A program made the position numbers and the translations under genes. Of a DNA stretch of 64,000 bases, positions 1 through 11,456 are shown piece by piece. The DNA is from Sweltsa coloradensis (taxonomy: Eukaryota > Arthropoda > Insecta > Plecoptera > Chloroperlidae). Within the stretch, counting starts at the first letter, position 1. Each line of letters starts with the position of its first letter. A model generated the notes under the pieces. The model searched no databases and was not told the DNA's origin. It saw only the letters and a list, made by a program, of their open reading frames with translations. The DNA lies in the NCBI GenBank assembly GCA_024449915.1, contig JAMZAV010000071.1, forward strand, positions 62,001 through 126,000, in the 5' to 3' direction.

Positions 1-23
1 TATATAATAATGTTAACGTAATT

Positions 24-615
24 GTATGATTGGTTTTCTTTATGTTTACAAGATTTGGAAAATTTAAAATTAAACTCGTATCTTCTAACTATCTTATTCC
101 ACATGTTAATCAAATCAAACCAAATCAGTAGTACATTATTTTATATGAACTTGGACATTTAATTTTTTTAATTTTTATTATTGATTTATAGCAATTGTAA
201 TAGTTTGCCCCGACTGGGATACAAAACCCAGGTTCTTCGGTTTAACGTGCCATAGGTCTAACCAATTGAACTACCGGGACTACAGAACAAACCTTAACTA
301 AATTGATACGATGTGATTGTTGAGTTCAATGATATAAATCTGGTTCGTGGGGAATGATAGAGGTGGCAAAGCACTTAGCACACTGTTATACACAACGTAC
401 CGACATAGATATAGCTCATGTGTAACGTTCTAGACTCTGATAAGGATTAGGTTAAGAATACATTACCCGCCGTCGTCAATCCTGACTGGAAGATTTTACC
501 AATGTTTTCTGAATCCTCTTAAACGCCCCCACTCACATTAATGTATAGACTTTTGTGCAAGTGTTGCCTAGGCTCTATAAATGAATCAGACGAAAAGTAT
601 TTAACTAGAAACGCT
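24..615. repeat. Tandem duplication, copy 1
   Basis: This unit is repeated in the same orientation and order at about 700-1255. Shared landmarks include a tract around the word GCCCCGACTGG, the phrase TCAATGATATAAATCTGGT, the phrase GACTCTGATAAGGATTAGG and the end CGAAAAGTATTTAACTA. The offset falls from 675 bp in the middle to 644 bp at the end, so the units differ by several indels and many substitutions. The unit holds a minus-strand tRNA-like segment (207-280). Its second half resembles a worn version of the tRNA-SINE body seen at 5.3 and 48.6 kb. No coding potential is visible. It may extend left of the window. Confidence 0.8.
207..280 (-). repeat. tRNA-like segment (degenerate tRNA or SINE head)
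   Basis: Read on the minus strand this is a 74-nt tRNA-sized segment. It begins GTCCCGG and ends TCGGGGC, which pair over seven positions allowing G-T pairs. It has an A-box-like stretch (AGTTCAATTGGTTAGA) and a T-arm that pairs CTGGG with CCCAG. The T loop is 8 nt instead of 7 and lacks TTCG, and the anticodon stem does not form properly. A functional tRNA is therefore unlikely. A pol III SINE head or tRNA pseudogene fits better. A more damaged version lies in the second duplication unit near 880-945. Confidence 0.45.
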
Positions 616-699
616 CAGTCCCGCGTTGATGAGAGTTTTAAATATTGACGTAGGATACTTTACAGTTTTAAGGCTTTGTTTAATGTTCTATTTGGTTGT

Positions 700-1255
700 T
701 TTAAGTTTGTATGTTTATGTATTGGTTTTTTTATGTTTCAAGATTTGAAATTAAAATTATTCCTGGATCTTCTAACTTCTTTATCTTCAAGTTAATCAAA
801 TCAAACCAATCAGTGTCCATTATTTTATGAACGTTGGACATTTTTTTTAATTTCCATTAATTTAAGAAATTGTAAAAAGTTGCCCCGACTGGTTTACAAA
901 ACCCGGTTTCTTCTTAATCGTGCCTTTATGTTCTAACCTTCAGAACAATACATACCAAATCTTACTAAATTGATAATGTGATGTGAGCTTCAATGATATA
1001 AATCTGGTCATGGGGAATGATAGAGTCGCACAAAATCGAGCAACACTGTTAAAAACTACTGAACTGATAGTAACCATGTGTAGCGTGCTAGACTCTGATA
1101 AGGATTAGGTTGAAATTCAATCACCGCGTCAATCCTTTGCTGGAAGATTTACCAAGTTCGAATCCTTAAACAGACCACGCAAATAAAATTAAAAAGACTT
1201 GTGCCACGTGTTGCCTGGCTCTTATAAGATCAGACGAAAAGTATTTAACTACAAT
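700..1255. repeat. Tandem duplication, copy 2
   Basis: This is the second, slightly shorter unit of the direct duplication that starts at about 24. Order and orientation of all landmarks are kept. It has lost several short stretches relative to copy 1, including most of the tRNA-like D-arm region (about 881-945). A further weak start of the same kind (GTTGATTGGTTTTGCTC, near 1297) may be the stub of a third unit. Confidence 0.8.
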
Positions 1256-3180
1256 ATAATGTCAAAGATATTATAAACAGGATAAATTAAAGGTGTTGAT
1301 TGGTTTTGCTCTATCATTTTCAAATCATTAAGTTTTTAATCCTTGAATAACGTTTTGGTATTGATTTTTATCATTCTTCTTATTTTTAGCCTTGAGAAAT
1401 ATTTCACTTACGAGTTACGAATCTGTAAGTTTTAAAACCTGCCAATAAGCAATTCCATGAGAATGTGTATTTCACAAAAAAGTTTCTCTCTCAACCTGTC
1501 TAACGATGTAATCAAGAGTAGTTCTTGATTAAGAGTCAAGTCAGCTAATATCTCAATTGAATCTGAAGCGAGACCGCCTTCCACCGCTGACGTATTGACC
1601 GGCGTCCGACAGAACGGCAGTGCACTACATTGTGGGCAGTCGAATCCAGATCGAATCTTTACTCTCGTTCTCTTGTTCTGCAGTGGAAACATCAACTAGA
1701 ACCTCGTTTTACTTTTATCTCATGCGATAGCTACATGAGCATGAATTTGTTTATTCGAATCGCTAAGAAGAAAATATTTTATCTTACACAAAAATCCATT
1801 TGAATTTATTTTCAAAGGTGATACAAATTAAGAACCATGTGACGAGAATACTGTCATTTTTATTATGGTTTAGTTATGCTTAACCATGTATAGCCATGCC
1901 ATGTATTGCCAAGAAGCAGACTAGACATTTTTAAACATACGTTTAAACAATTAGTTGTTATCCATCCAGATCTTGAAATAAATCACCTAAATTTTCAATA
2001 TTTTAAAAGGTTTTAAAAAGTTCCTCTTCAAAATGTTCTTGACGTTGTATAACATTGTAACCGTCATAGTTTTCTATTTGCATTTCGTTTAGTATAATGT
2101 TCTTTTGTGCACCTGAGTAGACCTATTTAGATGTTGTTTGATTTTTTGATATCATTTTTATTTTTGTGCTTTAGTATTTAATTAATTTTATGTAAAAGCC
2201 TATATCGCACTTGTAGAGGTAACTCTGTAGTTAAGGTCAATAAATAAATAAATGTATATTAGACGCAATGTCTGTTTCTCATTGCAATTTATTACTTTTC
2301 TTATGGACATTATTATGTTTTTACAACATTCAACAGTAAGGATTTATACTGGCTTTACATTCGTGACACTTGTAACAGATTATTTAATCGACCATCTAAA
2401 ACCGTTGTTACCTTGAAATGTACACGCAGGTGCAAGTTTAAGGATCATAATGACTATTATATGGAAATTGGAAGCAAAGATACTGCGGATAAGAGATTGG
2501 ATTGTAAATCGTAGGATATGTGGTAAAGGCATGCCTGTAGATTGTTGACATGGCTGAATAAAAGTAAACTAAAATTTGAAATAAAACAAAATGATTTATT
2601 AATAGTTACGTAATTTTGTGCCTTTAATAATAATTACAATTACATACAAAAAACAAACAATTATTGTGACCAATAACATACCGCATAGTAAAAAAAAAAA
2701 TACAACATTATTATACAAACAGCAATATTGTTATCCATGTTTGATGCAATTAGTTGGGCACTGATGAATGGATATCATAATTTATAAAAAATTAACTACC
2801 ATTATTATATTCTTCGTTAACTTTTCTTCTCATTATAAACATCATTATCAATATCATATACATTTGCATTTACATTTATTTCGTCGTTACAATTACCGTT
2901 ATCATTATCATTGCCATAGTCATTATCGTTATAAGAATTCATATCATTACCATTATCTTCACTCTTTTAATAAATTGAGGGTTGTTTTATCTTCTAGAGA
3001 GTAAGATATATATAAGTATTTATTATAAAATACACCCATCTGATGTTCCTTGTGTTTTGTTCTTTAATATTTCTTATTCCTTATAACCAATTAATACATG
3101 TTTTCTATTATTTATCGTTTATGTGCCACACAATGCAAAACAACACAGCTAACCAATATGTTTTGTCGCAGGTCCACTTC
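1256..3180. other. Non-coding AT-rich interval
   Basis: No exon, RNA gene or complete transposon is recognised. At 2100-2260 there is a possible retroposon 3' end running into CAATAAATAAATAAATG. At 2830-2965 there is degenerate trinucleotide DNA (ATT/CAT type). The open frames here translate to low-complexity or unrecognisable peptides. Confidence 0.6.
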
Positions 3181-3186
3181 CTCGAT

Positions 3187-3222
3187 CACGTGTCTGCACG
3201 TGTCTGCACGTGTCTGAACGTG
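3187..3222. promoter_or_regulatory. Array of three CACGTG E-boxes at 10-bp spacing
   Basis: CACGTG occurs at 3187-3192, 3197-3202 and 3207-3212, and a decayed fourth unit (AACGTG) follows at 3217-3222. The 10-bp unit is CACGTGTCTG. CACGTG is the palindromic E-box bound by bHLH factors such as Myc/Max, USF and Clock-Cycle classes. One-helical-turn spacing puts the sites on the same DNA face. It may instead be a chance decanucleotide minisatellite. Function is inference. Confidence 0.35.
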
Positions 3223-3256
3223 GTCACACCATAGAGATACCATACTGTGGGTTACA

Positions 3257-3335
3257 CCACACGGGGTTAAGCTTCCCCCAAAGCATATCAAACACCCACA
3301 CGGGGTTAAAGCTTCCCCCGATGCATATCAAGCAT
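3257..3335 (+). repeat. Two-unit tandem repeat, about 40 bp
   Basis: Two adjacent copies of a unit of about 40 bp built on CACACGGGGTTAAGCTTCCC and CCNANGCATATCAA occur here. Copy 2 has one extra A before the HindIII-like AAGCTT. It lies directly downstream of the E-box array and no coding frame is supported. Confidence 0.75.
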
Positions 3336-3339
3336 GCCA

Positions 3340-5320
3340 TTGATGAGTAGCAGAAACAGGATCTTCGAAAGGTAATAAAGTCTGTAGTAAAAATTCTTAC
3401 CTGAATTCCTTCCCACACCCTTCAGTCGGTAAAAAACTTCGGAGTGGATTCTCACCTCGGGAGCGAATTAGTGTTATATTTCTTTCTGTGACATTTATCA
3501 TGTGTGAGTTTTCGGTTTTATTCCTTAATAAATTATTATGCAAATATGAGGTAATATGATCGTATACTGTTATTAGATAATTAATGAAGTTATGTTTCCG
3601 TTCTACATTAACGCGTTACATTATTTGTATACAGAGTACGTTATTTCAATTTAAATAATGTTTTTTTCTTCTTACATGTTACTGATAATTCATGAAATAT
3701 TAATTAAGATTTCGGTCGGATAAACACATTTAATTAAATCATATACGGATCATTCAACGATTATATTAATTCCCCACATCTCTAAACAATAAATATAATA
3801 AATAAACACACAACACTCTCGTTGTTCATATTATTTAGTCTACAAATCATTAAAGTTTTAATTGCATATACATGTGAATATAACTAACTGTTCTTATCTT
3901 CAAATCATTCAAGGGAGGTATTCTTGTGCTCGGTATCAGGTCTCTTATATCCTCATGTATGGCATGTCCGCAAGTTGCGGCCTCCAAAGTTTGCTTTCAT
4001 AAATAAGTATAGTGTCCACTATAAACTACCAGCCTAATTAAGTTTCAATTATCTATGGTGGCAATCGAATTACATACGTCTGCTTTCGCACTGCCTGGCA
4101 TTTGTACTTCTGTCAACACTGGATTCGCAAAGGGATTAATTAGATTATTCTTTTGGTTAATGTTTATTTTTATTTTAACGAGGTTCGTACTTCTAAAGTA
4201 TTTTAATGAGTTCTCATGTCTTTCACGTCTTGTTGATAATTAGGACGTGGAGGCCGTCGCGACGCCTTCGTGTTTTCATTGCCTAGATGGTTCGCTGCAC
4301 ATATTGACATCTTCCCCGCCGAGGAGTGAGTTATGAGTAATAAGTCAACGAGGGCGTCGAAACATCAACTCGTCACACCATCCAAAGATAGCTTTATCCG
4401 TGCTCGTGTTGGTGCTACTAAAAGTAATTTAGTTGCAAAATAAGACTATGTAATTATTTCGTAAATTTTGATTTTATTTACAAAATGTAATACAAATTTA
4501 GATCCTTCCGTGTGTTCCTTATTCTCTCGAGCGCTAATTCATACAGTAAAACAGTAATGTATTTAAACATATTTCGGCGCAATTGTTGCAAAGTTCTCGA
4601 GCAACACTTTTCTAAAACATTTTCTAGTATGCTAGTTTATTAACTAAAAAGACTCGCGGGAAAATAATATAAATTTGGTTTTTAATTCATCATATTAAAA
4701 TTCAAATTGAATTTTCTTTGTCTCCAAGCGAACTTATATAAATGGAGCGGCGAGCAACGCGTATGATATTTATAAATTTAAAAACCTTCACTGAATTTTG
4801 TTTTTTAGTATTTACAAGTTAAACAAATTACTTGGCTTGGCTGGCAAAGCAGTCTCTCAACAACCCCACCCCTTTCATTCCTCCAGATTTATGAGTCGGC
4901 TCTTTGTGGTTAGCATGTTGGCGATCTTATAAATGCTGTTTTTTATGCCCCGCGGACAACTAAACCACGGTCGCCCGTAATCTTGGAAGAATTAACCAGG
5001 CAGTATAATTTAATTACATGTAATTTCAAGGGTCCCAATAAACACTTCTAGAGCCGCTTTACTCTTGTTGACTACCTAAGTTCTCACCTATATTGTGGGT
5101 ATAATCATCAAGCACGTGCATGGACGCAGGATCAAATCATTCGAGCCAGTTAACAGCCTTCTGTCATGAAACATCATTGCGGTATTATCTTCCTTAACAA
5201 TCAGCATCACATCCGAAAACCTTGAGTAACTTTAATAATTGGTATCATAACTCAATTTATACCCACATTTGGCTAAACAATTTAACATTTTCAAGTAACT
5301 TGGAAAACAACAACAATACT
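3340..5320. other. Non-coding interval
   Basis: I see no gene or named repeat. At 4240-4385 the base composition is less AT-rich, with a GGCCGTCGCGACGCC segment containing the palindrome GTCGCGAC, but without a credible reading frame or splice context. Confidence 0.5.
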
Positions 5321-5324
5321 TGAT

Positions 5325-5555
5325 CGATAGTGTTGTCTCGAGCGACTCTAATTCGGGGGGTCCCGAGCTTAAATCCCGTCGAGACCGGCAATCCTGACTG
5401 AAGTTTTTTTTAGGTTTTCCTCAGTCGTTAATGTGAAATTGCGAATGCAAGGGATACCCTCGGACATCACTTCACAATAATTGTCCTAACTCAAATATAC
5501 CGAGTTATAGAAACTGATGAGGGGCATGCATTGCACCCTGGGCAGGTTTAATTAA
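5325..5555 (+). repeat. tRNA-derived SINE, plus-strand copy
   Basis: The head contains a B-box-like region (GAGCTTAAATCCCGTCGAGAC) in a tRNA-type context beginning GTGTTGTCTCGAGCG. It is followed by the family body CCGGCAATCCTGACTGAAG, GGTTTTCCTCAGTCGTTAA and CCTCGGACATCACTTC, and ends near GATGAGGGGCATGCATTGCA. The same order is found on the minus strand at 44.2 and 48.6 kb. The B box is decayed (TTAAATCC for TTCGAATCC), so this copy is old. Confidence 0.8.
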
Positions 5556-5559
5556 TTCC

Positions 5560-8500
5560 CTTTGAAAGTTAAAATCAAATGAACAGCTTTTCTTAAATCA
5601 ACAAAAATTACCCATACTTTCTATTTTCGTTCCGAATTGTGTACTATCGGAACCTCCAAGTATATCTCGAAGTATAAATGACAGTATAATAATAAAACCT
5701 CATAGTCATTACACTTTGTTGTATGATTATATCAAATACAAATATTCAGTAAATATTAGGAATTGATGATTTTTGTAAAATCATTTTTTTGAAAGAAGAC
5801 ATTAGTTAACGAACGAACGTGTACAGCGTTGAACAAGACAAAGAACCTAAGCCCATCAAGTTATGGAGGTATAATATTTCGGTAATCGGCATATTCACAA
5901 GTCGTCTTTGGCCCACATACTCTACTTTCCCCCTCTACAATCCATCTCCACCACCTTGTGTTGATTTCTGAAATAAATGTCAATTAAGATTATTATTTGA
6001 CTTATTAAAAAGCAAAATACTGATCTGGATAAATGTATTTTGTGTATTTAAATCCCTATACGTATATTGTGTGAAATAACTAAACCCCATTTTCTAATTA
6101 TCTTAATGTTGCTTTCGACTTTGATTATTTAATTACTTTACAAGAGATAATAGATAATAAAGTTAAATGAGTGAGTTATGAAAATAATAGTTTGCATGAT
6201 CAAATCAACACAGATGTTATTAATAGTATACTTTTGATTATCTCAAATTACGGGTTACGTGTGTATCTCATGATGAAATGAAAGTTATTATGTATGTCCT
6301 ACTTTTTCTGGCCATAAATCATAAGAGATCTACATATAATCTTTCGAAAATCAAATGAGTATGGACATCTAAAAACGATTAAGTGATTGTTATTAAAATT
6401 TAATGAAGTAATTATTAAAATGGCAGGCTGAGAAATAATAGGAAGGTGGAGCTCTGAGAAATGCACTTAATTGTTATAGTTTTGGGTCTCATATTTCGAC
6501 ACCAATCATCTTTCCCAATATTGAAACTCTGAACATGAGGAAGGAAGTTTTACAAATTATAAGACGGGTTTGACATTGAAATGGTGATTTGGTGGTATTG
6601 TGCCAAGGACATAACTGAGGAAAATAACTTCTTAAGTGAGGCTAGCCGAAAAACCTGGCAGTGGTAATGAGGTACTTGAGAGCGTAGAAGACATGAATAG
6701 TAATATTCAATCAGGTGGAAAAGATACCGTCGGAATATTTTAACGATCGCAAGATTGAAAGTAAATCAGGTGGGAAAGATAAAATCGGAACATTTTAATG
6801 ATTGAATGGAAATATCAACTCTCTCATACTAATCTAAATCTAAACTCTTGATCTACGGATGATAGGGTTAGAAAACTCAATGCTATCAACTACAGGAAAA
6901 AATAATACGATCTGGCTTAGTATCTCCTTGGGTGGCAATTATGTTTGATTAGGAATTTTTAAAACGTTTGTGTTTTAAAATGTCACTATGTTAAACTAAA
7001 ACAATTTAGATATAATGAAACGCCGAAAAGACTGGGTGGCAGATAATTAAAGTTGTTGGCTTTAAATTATCGTAGGTATTATCACATCCCAATACAGATG
7101 CTAGGCGTAAACATATTTCTGGATATTGACGACCTACGTTTGTGTGCAAAGGTTTAATCGAATTAAAAAGTTTATTGCTATTTATATATTAATAATGACA
7201 CACGCGTTCGCTTTGACATTAAGCCTCCTCAAATATAAGACAAAACCAACGTTACTTATTCACCCCAAAGGCAAACACACTTGCACTCGCACTCGTGATC
7301 ACACTGTTACGGCTTGGTAGTTGTTAATGTAAGTACACAACTAATAATTTTTAGAGATTACGAGCAAATCTCACATCATCTAAAACATAGGATTTAATAA
7401 AACCATATAATTGATAATTGCGTATACCTCTCATAAAATATCCTAAATTTACTTACTTACTTTTTTTCACACCATTAGTCTATTTTATTTTGTTCTTGTG
7501 GGCTTTATGCGGTGACTAATCTATATGTTATTTCTATGTGTTATATAGTATGCATGGCACCAATGTAAAATGACTACTTGGAAAAATAGACACCTAAACT
7601 TTTATTTTGCATATTATTTTTAATTTTTCTGCTCCTAAAATGTGAAAAATTTTGGTTTTGGTTGAATAGGCTAACTTGTTTTTTTTTTTCATCTTATTTT
7701 CATGGTTATACAGACGCATTTCAAATTCATGACTGACAAATGTGCGTCAATATACATTTATAATCATCATCCAAAGATATGCACTCAGAAATGTTACCCC
7801 TTCTGGTAATCAGCATATTGTGACTGACCCGAATACCCTAATATTAAATAACGCGAACGTAAAAAGTTGTGTATTGTAGGGAAAATGGTCGAGTACATCA
7901 TAAATGGACAACACATTTTTGCGAGAATAATATGTCAAAATGATGCAATGTTAATTCTTATGGGTAATTTTTTACAAGAACTTAGCTAGAAAATTACTAT
8001 GTTTGACCAATTTCTTCGGTGCCATGGTGAACGCGATTTTGTTTTTTCATCGCCGTTAATTCATATCTAATTATATTTATTAAAAACATTTTTTGGTTTA
8101 GAGAACGAACGCCCATTTAATATACCGATGACCAACAGCGAAGAATTTCTATGGGTGGAACAGCCAACATATTTGTGAATAGCTGGTGATATCTTTTATA
8201 ATATGTTTATAATTTTGATATGAATTTCTTAGCTTATTCGCTGTGTAACCTTAAAATCGAAATAACTGTATTTATTTTCCACATCTCAAAACCACTCTTT
8301 TAATTTAAGTAAAATCAAAATCAAAGTTAAAATCAATTTGAAATACCTAGTTGTGTGTTACTAGTTAATGTCGAACTCTAAATATATCATTACTGATTGT
8401 AATATTATAATATAGAAACTAGCACAAAAGGTATTTTGATATAATATTTGAATTAATATTTCGACTCGTTTCAAGATATTTTATGTATTTTATTTTGTAT

Positions 8501-9060
8501 AACCTTCTTTAAATGAGTCGAATGATTACTACAAATATTATTTCAATGACAGTTGTATATTCCAAGTATTAAATGTTTTGATTAATTTTAATGTCACAAT
8601 AATCTTTAATTTAAAACCAATCCAATAACTGCATGCGTGTAAAAAGGATGCCAATGGCAGTGGCAACGGCAAACAAGATAAATGGACTCACTCTAGCCTA
8701 CAGCTACAACGTAGCTATAGGTGATTTGCTGCGACTTCACTCATTAATTAGAGGCTGCCGAAGGTTAACCACTCGATACTCAATACACTTAGACCACGAA
8801 GGAAACAATTAGGGCAATCATTGCAAGGTTAGAGCAGAGTTTATCTATATAAGTTTTTATCTGAAATTCCTCACACTAAATGAGTTTCTTGTTTCGGGTG
8901 TTTGCAATTTGTTTCGCGCATTTTGGATATCAACAGTATAATAGTACTATAACAAAACAATTATTACAATTGGGATTGGTTGATTTAATATTGCTTAACG
9001 TCTCATATTGATGCACTTTGACTATTCGAGACGATGAGTGGTGATAGACGAGGATAAAGT
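5560..9060. other. Non-coding interval
   Basis: No gene is supported. It contains a two-unit repeat near 6.7 kb, poly-T tracts (for example near 7680) and at 8635-8830 a stretch of more balanced composition with ATGCCAATGGCAGTGGCAAC, which might be regulatory but has no firm motif evidence. Confidence 0.5.
6706..6815 (+). repeat. 55-bp tandem duplication
   Basis: Two adjacent units share TCAGGTGG(A/G)AAAGATA, TCGGAA(T/C)ATTTTAA and GAT(C/T)G in the same order with a 55-bp offset (TCAGG at 6711 and at 6766). Divergence is moderate and there is no coding frame. Confidence 0.6.
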
Positions 9061-9064
9061 ATGA

Positions 9065-9362
9065 ACAGAAGGGAGGAGGGAAAATCCGGTACCGGCACGT
9101 AGCCTACTCCATTCGAAAAGTACCAAGGGGACCAACGGTTTAACGTCCCATCCTAAAGGACAGTGTAACCTTGACAGTCATATAGGTACCTCCACAACCC
9201 GGACTGCCGAGCAGACGTCGAGGAGAACGAAGCCGTTACACTAGCTCTCGAACCCTCCATCTGCTCTAACCAGCGGTGTACGTGAGTTTCAGGGCAGAGC
9301 GGTCACCCACTCTACCCCTGACCACGCCCGAAGGCTGCTTAACTTCGGTGTTCGAGTGGTAC
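9065..9362 (-). repeat. SINE with 5S rRNA-like head (SINE3 type)
   Basis: On the minus strand the element starts near 9362 with CACCGAAGTTAAGCAGCC, continues TTCGGGCGTGGTCAGGGG and then GTGGGTGACCGC. These are the A-box and C-box parts of the internal promoter of 5S rRNA genes, in the right order and spacing. The body follows, ending with GGATGGGACGTTAAACCG and TTGGTCCCCTTGG. Only the inner part of 5S rRNA is matched, so it is a 5S-derived retroposon rather than a 5S gene. SINEs of this class (SINE3) are transcribed by RNA polymerase III and mobilised by LINEs. No clear target-site duplication was found. Confidence 0.75.
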
Positions 9363-9364
9363 AG

Positions 9365-11375
9365 TTAGGAAATTGCAATTAACATTATCAATCCAATCAA
9401 AATTCTGTCATTGTCTTAATTATTTTGTTTTAATTTTTCATTGTAAGTAAAATCGTTGTTTCCAAAAGTTATTACAACATTATTATTGAATTTAAAAAAA
9501 AAAATTATGATTATAAAACTCCGATTATCACGTATTTGTTTGAAAGTCTTCAAGTTATGACGGTATGAAGGAAATCGATTCCCTTCCGGTGTTATAAATG
9601 ACGTCGAGAGTGAGACGATACGTACACGGTGAATCGCCCGACGTCGATAAGCCTGTAGCTTTGTTTATTGATAGGAGTCTCGTATTTCTCTTTTGTTCAA
9701 ATGAAACTCGTTACACGTACGAGCTCACGAGCCAAAGCTATTTCATTGCAGCCGCAGGCACCCTCGTGAGACCAGAACATATTGGATGCGAGTTGGTGAA
9801 GGGGTCAATACGATATCACATTTAATCCATTTCAATATTAGATTTGGATTCAAGGTATTCTGGCGAATGCAATGCAATTCGATATCAATACAAGCTTTTA
9901 ACAAACATATTATCGAATTGAAATTTTTAAGGGTACACAAAAATACAATTCAAGTATCTTTGTGATTGTGTCTGATTCAAAGGGTTGTTAATGTGAGTAA
10001 ATTCGATGTTGATAGTTTGCAAAAATATTCAATATTATTTATTATAAAAATTATTAATTTAATTTTAATCAATTCTAACCAGATACACAAATTAACTGTG
10101 TAAATTTGTCTTCACACACAAAATGTGTTGTCATTGACAAACACATGCATGAAACGCAGTGTCCAGGTAAGTTAAATTAAAGTGAGATGAGTATTGAGTT
10201 GAGCATCTCTCATAAGGAAGATATTCTCATTAAATCCCTGTAAAGGTCGGAACGTGAGCATGAGATTTTTCGTTTAGCGATGCGATCACCAACGAGTTTT
10301 GCCCCGGAGATCGATTGATTACACACTCAAAAGAAAATAAATAATTTTATTTATTTACATACGGTCGCGATGTGTGGTGGGAACGGTGGGTAAAACTGAG
10401 TCGAGGCGTAGATGGATGCTGGCGGATGATCAAACAATCCTTTTCCAGCATAAACACTTATTTTATTCCTGCGGAAATACTTCAGTCTCTTTATTCAGGT
10501 CGGTATATTTGTTTTACTGACGATGTTTGATTATTTCCTACGGCGATATATACTAGAGATATATTATTTTAATGTGCTGAAAAGAAAAATGTATCACCAG
10601 TGTACCATAACATTAATCTTCGATTTGTAGTGAAAAATCTGCTTCTTCTGTATTCAACTGCTTACTAATGTTCAATTTATGTTTCGAATATTTCTCGGGC
10701 GAATTCGTGAGCATAGAAATGACAAATGCCCTCTATGTCTCTGGCTTTTAGCACACTCACACCCCTTCTAGACTCAAACGAATCTCGGCAGGGAGCGCTT
10801 GGTGCACTCTCAATTGTACTAGATTTATGGCAGTGTTCAATACACCTAATGAATGTAGCGAAAAGATAAATATATTACATTCTGAGGACAAAAAAGAAAG
10901 CCCATTGCGAAGTATTATCAAATTTAATGGCAGTGAAAGATTTGTATAGAATGTAAAATAAAAACGTAATTTATATAAATGGAAAGGATACGGAAAGGGA
11001 TTTAAAACCGGAAGTGGATAATATGTAATGTGAATAAGAAGTGGATACTGAAGAGAGGAGGGCGATAAAATAGTAACTTATAGAACATCTTAAAAAAGCA
11101 ATTTCTTTCTTCGACTTAAAATGGTGGATAAAATAATATTACTGCTGGATAAAATCAGTTATATATGTGTTACAAATCAATTGATATCGTTATAAAAATG
11201 CTTAACCATCATCAAAGTAATGCTACCTTTGCACATTGCCTATTATTAAATCAGTGTATACTCGAATACACATTTTAAAAATTGTGTCAAACATGGGCTA
11301 TGTTACTACTTACTGATTTCATTTAATAAATTAATTGCAGTAACTAATTTAAAAAAATTGTGTGCAAATTGTGTG
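9365..11375. other. Non-coding interval
   Basis: No gene is recognised. The open frame at about 9598-9825 encodes a 75-residue peptide with no known motif. At 10335-10356 there is an inverted repeat with 10-bp arms (AAATAAATAA / TTATTTATTT) and a 2-bp centre. The flank at 10245-10520 has mixed composition. Confidence 0.5.
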
Positions 11376-11379
11376 TTCT

Positions 11380-11456
11380 AATTTTATTTATTGACCTCCA
11401 TTGTTAAACACTATGACTTTATAAATGGCTTGAATTGATTTGATTTGATTTATTCG
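11380..11456 (+). repeat. LINE/retroposon 3' tail with ATTTG repeats
   Basis: The text ATTTATTGACCTCCATTG leads through ACTTTATAAATGGCTTG into GATTTGATTTGATTTATT. A short body followed by a simple pentamer tail is typical of the 3' end of a 5'-truncated non-LTR element. No reading frame remains. Confidence 0.4.

Noticed and set aside
207..280. Functional tRNA gene
   Set aside because: The acceptor pairs, but the anticodon arm and T loop are defective, and a decayed duplicate lies 675 bp away.
2768..3004. Histidine/tyrosine-rich 78-codon frame
   Set aside because: It is produced by degenerate CAT/TAT trinucleotide DNA.
9293..9358. 5S rRNA gene
   Set aside because: Only the internal promoter part of 5S is present and it is fused to a SINE body.
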